Assembly: GCA_949825025.1 (NCBI GenBank)
Contig: OX463784.1
Span: forward strand, 16,124,124-16,188,123
Reading direction: 5' to 3'
DNA: 64,000 bases
From: Siphlonurus alternatus
Lineage: Eukaryota > Arthropoda > Insecta > Ephemeroptera > Siphlonuridae
The position numbers and the translations under genes are program-made. The notes under the pieces were generated by a model that saw only the letters and a program-made list of their open reading frames with translations, was not told where the DNA came from and did no database searches. Below are positions 11,301 to 22,600 of the stretch, one piece after another; position 1 is the first letter of the stretch, and every line of letters starts with the position of its first letter.

Positions 11301-14300
11301 AATTTTAATTCTGGAATGTTGAAATTTCACCAGGGCAGTCTTGATAGTATTTGTCAAATATCCTGAAAGAACTTTGTTGTTGACATTCACACAGACTGAA
11401 TTATTGCAGTTGCAAGAAGAGAAAAATGTTGCATAGGAAAACAATGTTAAATATTTGGCTTATATTGCTACTGCAATAAGTCAGTCTGTGTGAACTTCAA
11501 CAACAAAATTTTTTCAGGATATTTGACAAATACTATCAAGACTGCCCTGGTAAAATTTCAACATTCCAGAATTAAAATCATGTCCGTGGTTGCAGCTAGA
11601 GTGAACCTATCTTTTGCAGGGATTTCCCTATACCGTCACCGCAGAATGGGTACAAATGACGTCACAGGAGCCTTTTCATCGGCTATTATCTCTGATTTTA
11701 TTGCTGCTGGAACAATTTTTTTATGCAGCAGTATCATACTGAGGCAATACTAACTGTGGACTTAATACTGTGAAATGGTCATAGGGCCTTTAAGAACATT
11801 TTTTTCCCCCCTACTTACACTGGGTGTCATAATCAACTTTTACTTGGTTTTTGTTGTGAATGTAAAGGAGTAAACTGGCTTGTTTCGGCTAGTGAGGCCC
11901 TGTGTTACAAGCCATCTACCAATGATTGAATACATAAAACAAAAATATATTTAATGTTTAGTGAAGTATTTTTCCAGTTAAAACTTTTTCATATTGACTG
12001 GTGCAAATTAAAATTGTTGCAAACTTATTTCACTTGTTTTCATGACATGAATTCTGATTAACCACTTAATGTCCCTTAATTATTATGCTTTTCTTTTATT
12101 ATAAAGTAAATGTATACAATGATCCATTATTGTTGCAGACTTATCGCTGCTGTGCTGCGATTGTGTGAGGTGGAGAGCCAAGCTCTGGAAGCTCGGATGG
12201 ACAGCGTGCTCAGTCCAGAACTGGGATCCACCCTCGTGTGGTTCCTTGCCCACTGGGCCCAGTCCTACCTCTACACTCCAGAGACACTCTACTCGGAGGT
12301 AACATAATCTCCTATAAGTCTTTGATTTGGTGTGGGTCTATTTGTTATGCTCTTAATTTTAGAAAATCTGGCACGAATCTTGGTATTGTATCAATGATAT
12401 ATCAGTGGCGGCTCATAAGGTGGGGTTGCAGTTGTTACTGCAAGGTCCACATAAATGACTGTAAAATTAGACAAAAAAAATCATTGTTTTAGCCTTAAAA
12501 GTGTTAAATACAATAAATCAGTCAATATTCTCCTTAAAATCATCATAAGCCCTTCAGTCCCTCTATCCCCCTCACAAGCCACCGCTGGTATTTAACTAAA
12601 ACAAGGTTGTAGTATGATTTTGTACAATTTAATTTATTTTATGGTTTGGCTATTTGTTTTCTTGTGGTTTTATTTATTTATTTTTATTATTATTATTTTA
12701 TTTTTTCCTGTAGACTGGGGGTTTTAAGCTACTATTTATACAGTATAAAACAAAGATAAAGATGTAAAATTTTATTTTTTGATAATATATTAAAAGAAAT
12801 TTACTAACATTTTAAATTAAAATGGTGATGGTTATTAATCTTATACCTTCTAATACATTATGTATTTATTTATAAATTGTAAAATATCTGCTGCGCTTAA
12901 ACCATTTAAATTTATTGTACTGTACATAAATAAAATAAATAAATAAATTAAAAAAAATAATAATAATAAAATTATTTGTTCTCAGCTTCGATGATTTACT
13001 TGCTCAGCTCAATTTGCTATAAATATAATTTATTATTATTTATTTGCATGCTTTTTGTAAGGAGATAAAGTTTGTTGGAGTTCTGCTTTGAAATTATATT
13101 CTATGCTTGCCTGGGAATGCTTGCGGACTCTACAACTGAAGTCTTCCAGGACTGGGAATCTTTACAGATAAGTCCAGTCTTTGCAACATCATTCATCAAC
13201 CTTGACACTGGAGTACCCACGTGGGTGGTCAATCAGCTGATGTGCAAGGTCGAGGCCAACCTCAGACTGTGCCCCAATGAGGCAGTCTTAGCCAAGGACT
13301 CTGCAAATCTTCTCTCTATAATGGTAGACAAGCCAGAGAAAGCAGCAAAAGTACTTGGATGTTCAGGATTATGGACGGTTGTCAGGTAAGAATGAGTTAG
13401 AATTTTGTGTTAAAACTTACTGTTTTAAATTATATTCAAAGTCACTATGTAATATGGTACTGAATTGTTACATAATATTCTTAATCCTGATTTTTCTCTG
13501 TTTACTACTATGTTTAATTTTGCCTTTGATAGTTAAGTTGCTATTATAACTATTAACATTAGCTCTGTTCGTAAATACACAATCAGAAAGAATATTTTTT
13601 TATTGATGAATCTTATGTATTGGAACACAACAAAAATCTATTATTTCTGATTGTTTATTTACAAACAGAGCTATTGAGTAATTAGAGTTTGTTTGGTTTG
13701 TGTGGTACAGCACTGGATCAGTTTTAATTTATACGTTTACTTGGTATGTATTTATTTAGAACATAATAGAAATTTTTGTTAATTTTATTTCTTCCCAATT
13801 CACTACAGTACCATGTTAATTGCTTGGGAGATTTTTTGTATCACTAGCGTTCTGTAGATGCGTAAATAATCAACATTCAATTGTTGCTGCAGGTTTCTCC
13901 ACTCGGCCCCCAGATGTCAGCCCGCTCGAAGGGAACTTGCCCGAGGAGTGACGTTAGCAACAGCAGGGCAGGGTGTAGAGACTGAGAGGAGAAGGTGCAT
14001 CAACCAGGTGGGTCTAGGGAGACTATGTCTTACATTAATAATCACCCCAGTGGACAACCTGCATGAAATTGTTTTATTACAGAAATAAATAGAGGGTGCA
14101 AAGTTTTGCTATTCTGTTTTTTTCAGATTTTTTAGAGACCAGGTACCTATTTTTAAAAAAAAATATTAAAAGTACAGAAAGATATGTCAATAGGCGTCAC
14201 TAAAAGGATAGAACCTAAAAAAGGCATGGGTTCAAATCCCACCTCTGCAGAACTTTTTAGCAATACTTCCTGGTCCCTATAATATCTGAAAAAATTCAGG

Positions 14301-15584
14301 GTAATATAATTTGATGCCCTCTATTAATTTCTGCAATAAAAATTTGGTATGTATACAGATTGTCTATTAAACTGAAATAAAGTGCAGATAAATACATTTG
14401 TACTGTCATATTTATTCAGATTTGTCATGCTTGTAAAATCTTCCTGGGTCTGGCTGCCCCTGTAGACACTAAAAAATAAAAAGTTTGCATTACAGCCTTT
14501 TATATTTATCTGAGAGCACTCTCGTTTTCTATTTCTAACTTACGTATATTCTGACAATAGTTAAAATGAACTTGAATGTGTTAGTTCCCTACATCACACA
14601 TACCTTGCATTATTTTTTCCTGGATTTAAAAAAAAAAAAAAAGGATTCAGAGAAGGTGAGGCAATATTTACAAGAAAAACTTGAGTAAAGCAACTTTAAA
14701 ATTTTTCTTACAAGCATTTCTTCTTGTAGATGGTGCAGCCGTTTGTTGAGAGGTTTGAGTCGTTTGTGACTCGAGAGAACTTCAAACAGGAGTGCCACCA
14801 CGAGGAAGTCAAGCTGCAGATGATGGATCTTCTTGAGTCTTTCATTGGTACGTGACTTGCTCGTAGTTTATCTACTGTAGTGGTTGTTATATGGGCCACT
14901 TTTTTTTATTCCCAAGCCAAGATATCAGATCATTGCTTCCCCCACTACTCCAGATATCAGGTGAATATTGGAGTATAAATACCTTCTATTTTTCTTGTTC
15001 AGACTCAGTCTGAGAATATACTGTTCTTAAAGTTAAAAATTAGAAATCATAGGTAAGATTCTACAATTTTTAACTTTTAAGAACTGTACAGTGATGCACA
15101 TATAGAGGGGAGGGAAGCGTCTGATATATTACCAAGGAATAAAAAAACAAAGCCATGATAGTGCTACAGCTACCAGTTACTGACATTTATATTTTACATA
15201 ATGTAGACTTAATATTTCACTGCTTATGTGTTTTGGTTCTTTTCAGGAGTGGTTCAGGGCAGCAATACATCAACTGCGCAGCACATATTTGAGGTGTTAC
15301 GACCGGTGATATCTCGTCTGGCTGGCCTGCTTGGTCTCTACCACAACTACAGTCAGATAGTAGAAATATCTCTGGAGTTCCTAGCCGAAATCACCAAGAG
15401 AATGCTCTGGTACCTTGATGAGGTGAGAAACATATGAGTGCAATTTTTATCTACGAACACCGTCAAAGATGAGCTTTCCACTTGCTTAAATTGCTTGGAT
15501 TTAGTTTTGATTTAATATTGAAATATGACAGTAATTTTTAACTCTAAATTAGAAAGGAACTTTATTTGTACAGTGTTTTTATTT

Positions 15585-15647
<63 letters not shown>

Positions 15648-18600
15648 TCTATTTTTTTTTTTTCCTTAAGAGTTTTGGTGACTAAATTTTCTTTATGATG
15701 TGTAGGATTGGGAATGAACAACAAGCCTACACATTTTAATTGTGCTTTTGTGCTTTATAGCAACAAAACAGGAAACGCTTCAAACATTTGCTGCAGTACC
15801 TTTCATAAAATTTTACAAAGAAAAATAGCATTATGATTAATAATCTTTAAAGCAACTTGAGTAATTAATTATAAGCTTCTGAATGTTGCTTGATTTTTGA
15901 CAAATATTTATTTCCTCAAGCTATAAATGACATGGCTTGTTGTATTTTAGGTTGCCAAAAGCTTCTTTCTGCGCGAATGCTACCTGATTGTTGAATCCTA
16001 TGGGGAAAACATAGTATGTTATTTTACTATATGTATCTACTGTGTGTGATAGTATTCTTGAGGGCGATCATTTTTATAATAAAATTAAATTAATTTATTT
16101 TTAAATTAATCTTTTTAATGAATGGGATTTTCAAATTTTCCCTCTTTTGCATTATGTAGGCTTGAATCTAACACCAATATTTAATTCATCTTGTATGATT
16201 TTATATGTAGTGTTGTTCAGATGTGTGAAATCCACAATGTTCTATATTCCATCATCATTGTGCTCTTGTTTTCTAATAATTTTGTGTTTAATGCAAGTTA
16301 TTTGAGAACAAATTTTATGAGCTGTGCTTCTCGAATACACTAATTTTTGTTGATTTCTGATTCATTTCAGAATTTCATTTGTTTTGTAATTGTTTCAGGC
16401 TAACAGTCACTCTATGTACGAATCTTGTTTGGAGGTTTTGAGGACCTACGCACAAGATCACTCAGGTAAATAAAATATTTCTTATTATTTATTCATGCAG
16501 AATCTATACTAAAGTTAATGAGTTTTATGCATTTTAAAAAAAGGTACAGTACTGTACTTTATGTTTTTAATGATTTTATTATTTCCTGGGTAATATAGAA
16601 TAATGATTTGTTTTTGTATATTGTTTCTAAGGTTTTGTATAGGATAGAACTATAGAGTATAAAAAAAAATCTGATTTTAAATTAAGAATTTATATTTTTG
16701 TTTACTCAATTTTGGTATGCTATCATAGAAACAATTTAAAAAAAATTAGAAAATACAACATATTAGATTATATTCAAAAGGAATAGATTTTTACAGATTT
16801 TTTTTATTATACTTTTTTCCATTTTTGTTTCATATTTTGGCATTAAAAAATTTCTAGGCTAAAATCTTTACCCCTTAATTTAAAACTGTTGTTTGAGCAC
16901 ATGTTAAAATAAAACATCATTGCCCGCAGGTCGTCGCAGTATGTCCCAGAGTGTAGCGGAGGAGGACGCATTCCGAGACCTTCTGTTGCTGATGGAGGTG
17001 CTGACGAGCCTGCTGTCCAAGGACCTCATGGACTACCAGCCACCAGTAGGTCAGTAACAACTGCCCTCTCAGTATATCGCTTGTACAGTTTTTTTTTATT
17101 TGATGTCGTGTTTTAAAATTTTCAGACCAAAAAAAAAAAATAGTTTAAAAAAAAGTACAGTAAAAACTTGTTATTACGTAACTTGTAATAAGGAAAAACT
17201 CGATATTGAGTAACGAAGTAAAGGTCCCGTAAAAATTAATTAGTATTGCAGGTATAGGAAAAACTTAATATAAGGTGAACCCAATTTCCTGGGTCCCTTG
17301 ACTTTAAGTAATAACAAGTTTTTACTGTAGTTGTACAGTTGTCATATCAGAAAATTTCCCTTTGTAGTCTTGTTAATCACTATGCCTCATAAAAATAACA
17401 CAGGGCATGATGATTAACAAGGCTGCAAGTGGAAATTTTCCAAGGCAAAGAAAGTACAAGAATACCGGTAACTGTTTAAAGCTCAAGAGTTTGTGGCATC
17501 ACCAGAATACCTATCGCCATCTTACTGGTCACAAATTTGCATGATTTAATTTTGAGTAGTTCTAAATCTTTTCTGAAATTTTTAGTCTTACTAAAATATT
17601 TATGCTTCTAAGAAAAATCAAACTGATATGTATTAAATAACTTTTTTGTGTAGCAATATAAAACTTAATAAATTATCTTCTTTTTGTGTTATTCTAAAGG
17701 CAAAAATATAAACTTAATTAATGAAGTTCCAAGACACATAAAACCCAGTTATAATCTCTACAATACCATTTAGTACCATTTATGTTTAATCAGATTTTTG
17801 TTGAAGCTCACCTCGTCTCTTATCTAATGTTTCAGATGGTGGTGTTGCAGCTGTAGATATTTGTCTGTACGGTCTTCGAATCATCATGCCCCTGATGACT
17901 GCAGATCTGCTCAAGTTCCCTGCATTGTGTCAGCAGTACTACAAGATGGTATCCTTCGCCGCAGAAGTTTACCCTGAGAGAGTGTCTGCCCTTCCAGAAG
18001 ACCTGTTGGGCAACCTCTTTGTTTCCGTCCAGTTGGGCCTCTCAGCCTTTGGTCCCGACATCAGTACTATGTGCTGTGACTTCATCTATGCCATGTGTTC
18101 CCACTTACACTCCAACCAAGAGCAGTTGGAGAACTCACAGTTCAGGAATATGTTACACCCCTTCTTAAAGGTATGTCATAACTAGAGACCGGATTTTTAA
18201 GCTGTAAAAACCTTATTTTAAGCACTTAATTAAGCTCTAATAATTATGCGAATTAAGCTGCATTAAGCTGTTAAAAGTTAATTAAGCCTGAAACGGTTTT
18301 TAGTTTTTATTGCATATTTGCAAAGATAATACCATAAAATGTTTAAAATATTTATTTACGATAGAATTTACATTTGTAAATACCTAAATTATTGTCAAGT
18401 GACAGCAATTACGCACGGTGATTGGATAAAAATTGGACAAATTTACGCACGAAAGTTGAAAATTGGCGATCGTGACTGCACCATAGATAGTATAACTAGA
18501 GCCACCATGAGAAGAAAAGTTGCGGCATTATACAACTCTTTTTTTTTACCAAATACTGTACATTACGTCCTCACTATTGAGAGCGAGTGTTAAGTTTGCC

Positions 18601-18953
18601 ACGGCTCAAAGTGCCATCTTTTGGGCGGAGGGAAAAACTGACGGGTGACCTAGAGACGACTCACTACCTTGCAAGTATGTACTCAATGTACTGCAAAGCC
18701 GTCTCTAAAGTACGTGCGTACTGTAAACCTGCGAATATTATCATAAAAAATTAAATATTTTGAACACTGCTAATTTAGGACATGTCAACCAGGAAATCGA
18801 GACGCAATTGCTGTGTTATTGGATTGTCAATATTACTAATATAAATACGGAAAATTTAAAAGATGGATTCACGCAGCAAGAAGAAAAAAGTAATCAAGTT
18901 ATACAATGATATAATAAATATAGTTTATATAGAAGTACACAATAATTTGTTTG

Positions 18954-19004
<51 letters not shown>

Positions 19005-19581
19005 TATATATATATATAATATTATGCTTGTATAAGTTGTATATACATATTAAATAACATTTCGTGTTTGATTAAATATTTATAATCCGGGCTTAAGAAG
19101 CATTCTTTCTGGTAAAATTTCTTGTAATGATTGGCAAATTATGAAGGGAAATATTACTTCGACTTAATTTAATGAACAATTAAATTAATACATACATTAA
19201 GATAAATAAATTCATTAAAAAAATTTACTTTTGTAATAATAACAATATAATATGTAATATATATAGCAATAATAATTAATGTAATGTTTTATGTTTTTTA
19301 TAATTTTTATTATTATTAATTAACACTTCTTTAACGTTGTACATCGAATCCACCTGCCACCTGCGTTGTTGACAATACAACTCATCAACTCCCACCTCCG
19401 CGTGACAGAGACGGAAGTGCCCCGGTCAAGACTGGAATGCGAACAAAATACCCCCAGGCAACTAGCCGCGTACTGCAGATGCTGTGCATATCAATCTGTT
19501 TTAGAAATTCCTCCCCTTGCAGATATTATTGAAGTTATTTTTTATTTATTAATTAATTGATTAATTAATTTATATATTCGT

Positions 19582-19644
<63 letters not shown>

Positions 19645-22600
19645 TTCATTTATTTATATTTATTTTTTATTTGTTTTACAAGGATACACCCCTAAGAGCT
19701 TGCAGCTCGCGGCGGGGTAATGGGTAGGGATAAGGTAGGGAACAGATGATGGCCACAGCCTGTTACGCGTGCCAGCATTCGCTGATGTACGGGAGACTGA
19801 GGGAACCATGGAAAACCTCAGTCAGGACGGACACCTCTACTTTTTATCAATGGACCAAAGCGATGTCCAAAGCCTGGGGAACCACACACAATTGAAAGTT
19901 ACTCTGCTACAAAAAATAATGAAAGTAAAATAATAGTGGTGATAGGGGGGATGGTCGGAAGAAACAATAATGTAAATGCGAGGAACAAACTACGTCGAGC
20001 GTGCTTAATACTTGGATGGGTGACCGTTTCAATTAATTAAGAATTATGGGTATCCGGAGAACTCGGAGCGCGGTCAACTGGGAGCCGGACAGCTCGGAGC
20101 CAAACGTGTTTCTAGGACAACTCGGAGCACGGACAGCTCGGAGCGCGGACATCCTGGAGCCAAGGCAGGACAACTCGGAGCACGGACAGCTCGGAGCGCG
20201 GACATCCTGGAGCCAAGGCAGGACAACTCGGAGCACGGACAGCTCGGAGCGCGGACAACCTGGAGCCAAGGCAGGACAACTCGGAGCACGGACAGCTCGG
20301 AGCGCGGACATCCTGGAGTTAAGGCAGGACAACTCGGAGCACGGACAGCTTGGAGCGCGGACATCCTGGAGCCTAGGTAGGACAACTCGGAGCACGGACA
20401 GCTCGGAGCGCGGACATCCTGGAGCCTAGCTAGGACAACTCGGGGCACCGTTTTATTTAAATTACAATGAATGAATTTCAAAATAAAAATTGATATATGC
20501 CGAGAATGTATCGTTAATCGTAACATTTATTGTTATATTACTTATATTATTTATTAATTATATTTATTACGTTTCTGATGATGCATCAGTGAGGTACGTT
20601 TTACTGTGTAATATATGGAAGTAAAGTTTACCTTATGCGGTCAAATGTTCGCTTTTTTTTTTAACACTGGTGGCATTATCTTACTGATTAATGACTGATT
20701 AATTCCTAGGCTGATTAATGATTCAATTAGCAGTAAGTTAACGCAACACATGCTGTATCAACTTTCCCATGATGATCATTGTTAATTGAACTTTGTGAAT
20801 ACTTTTGTTTATAGTAAATGACATTACATAAGTTAGGAATCATTTTGATAATCTAATATAATATTATGTGAAATAATAAAGTACACAGTTTTGATAAAAT
20901 CTTTGTGCTGTATTATTTAATTACTAAATTTAGATATACAATAAACTTAAAAATGAATTTAAGTTGGTAAACTTTGAGAAAGGAGACTAAAAATTAGATA
21001 GATAATTTCTGTAAATATTTTAGATAAGTCCAACTCATTATTTTTCTTTTTTTATAAAATCAATATTGCATAATATATTTAAAAGTTAAAAGTTTAAAAG
21101 CATGCAAATATAACAAAATGAAATCTTTTTGGCAGAAAAAAAAATAGGTTGTATAATATTAATTTGCAGAAATTTAATAATATAATAATAATTCATGATA
21201 TAATTTTTGGATTATCTCTTATCAGATACATCAGATCAGAAAACTTGATAATTTTTTTGTACATACGTAATAAATATAAGTAATATAACAATAAATGTTA
21301 CGATTAACGATACATTCTCGGCATACATAAATTTTTATTTTGAAATAAAAATTCATTAATTGTAATTTAAATAAAACGGTGCCCCGAGTTGTCCTAGCTA
21401 GGCTCCAGGATGTCCGCGCTCCGAGCTGTCCATGCTCCGAGTTGTCCTGCCTTGGCTCCAGGATGTCCGCGCTCCGAGCTGTCCGTGCTCCGAGTTGTCC
21501 TGCCTTGGCTCCAGGATGTCCGCGCTTCGAGCTGTCCGTGCTCCGAGTTGTCCTGCCTTGGCTCCAGGATGTCCGCGCTCCGAGCTGTCCGTGCTCCGAG
21601 TTGTCCTAGAAACACGTTTGGCTCCGAGCTGTCCGGCTCCCAGTTGACCACGCTCCGAGTTGTCCGGGAACCAGAATTACGTTTTGCTTCCTCCCTGGGG
21701 TACAATTCGTCTCGCTTAATTCCATTGCACCCAGTGCAGTAATGCACTTGTGTTTATAGTTCCCTAGGCTTTGTATATCGCTTTGGTTTTGGTCCATTGA
21801 GAAAAAGTAGAGATATCCGTCCTGATGACTGAGGTTTTCCACGGTTCCCTCAGTCTCACCTTAACTCAGTGAATACTGGGACGCGAAACAGGAACAGGCC
21901 TTGGCCACCATTCCTCTTTACCTTATCCCTACCCATGACCCCGCCCAGGCGCGGATCCAAGGGGGGGGGGGGGGCGCTGCGCAGACCCCCCTTCCCCGAA
22001 ATTTTGGATTTATAATAGGCAATATAGGCGTTTCCCCCACTCCATATTCTTTTAACATAAATGGCGGATTCACATGGCGTTAAGGCGGATTCAGGTGGCG
22101 ACAACGGCGATGCGACGCGATTTTGACATAAAAGCTGTGAAATCCTATGCTGCGGCAAATTCGACGGGAATCGCGTTAATTACGATGCTATTTTTCTTTT
22201 AATCGCCAAATACGGCCGCCAATGGATGTTACAGCAAGTGCGCATTATTCGCGTCGCGTCGCATGATAAAAATCGCCATGTGAATCCACCTTTAGGCAGC
22301 AGCCCCAGCAGCCCCCCGAAATTTTGCCGCCCCCCCCCCCCCCCCCCGAATTTTTTTGTCTAGATCCTCGCCTGACCCCGCCGCGAGATGTAAGCTTTTA
22401 GGAGTGTTAACTGTAAAATAACAAACAAACCAGGATTTTACGGTCGCGGATCTTACTCGTGACACAGAAATTAATGATACTGCAGGTGTCAGAGTTAAAA
22501 TTTTTTTAAACTCTTTTTGTTTATGTTTTTAATTACTATGCTTCATCAAGATAGAAAAATAAATGAAACAAAACGATTTAAGATCATTTAGTGTTGTATG

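Larger units (their letters stand above)
19988..22425 (+). mobile_element. 5S-headed SINE split by two other elements
   Basis: The head TACTTGGATGGGTGACCG lies at about 20007-20030. The body resumes at 21682 after a foldback insertion, is broken again at 21946-22374 by a hAT-like MITE, and ends at about 22425. Both interruptions have target duplications drawn from SINE sequence, so the insertions post-date the SINE. Confidence 0.8.

Noticed and set aside
11106..11753. Mirror-image reading frames of about 90-110 codons in XPO4 intron 13
   Set aside because: They are the two arms of one palindromic MITE, so the same peptide appears on opposite strands; no transposase motif.
14224..14256. A tRNA T-arm (GGGTTCAAATCCCACC)
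   Set aside because: No acceptor stem, D-arm or anticodon arm fits upstream; it lies in the middle of a family E MITE and may be a coincidence or a relic.
18339..18593. Possible hAT transposase remnant inside the large element
   Set aside because: The open frame has no BED zinc finger or hAT dimerisation motif and is short; the element is better described as non-autonomous.
20124..20440. CRISPR-like array
   Set aside because: The units are contiguous 53-bp repeats with no unique spacers, in a eukaryotic intron and mirrored at 21379-21605.
20046..20526. Long reading frames on both strands rich in Ser, Arg, Pro and Glu
   Set aside because: They arise from the 53-bp tandem repeats of the foldback arms, which are open in several frames at once; no start context, splice sites or homology.
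21379..21747. Overlapping reading frames of repeated [13 protein letters not shown] peptides
   Set aside because: The inverted counterpart of the same tandem array; repeat translation only.
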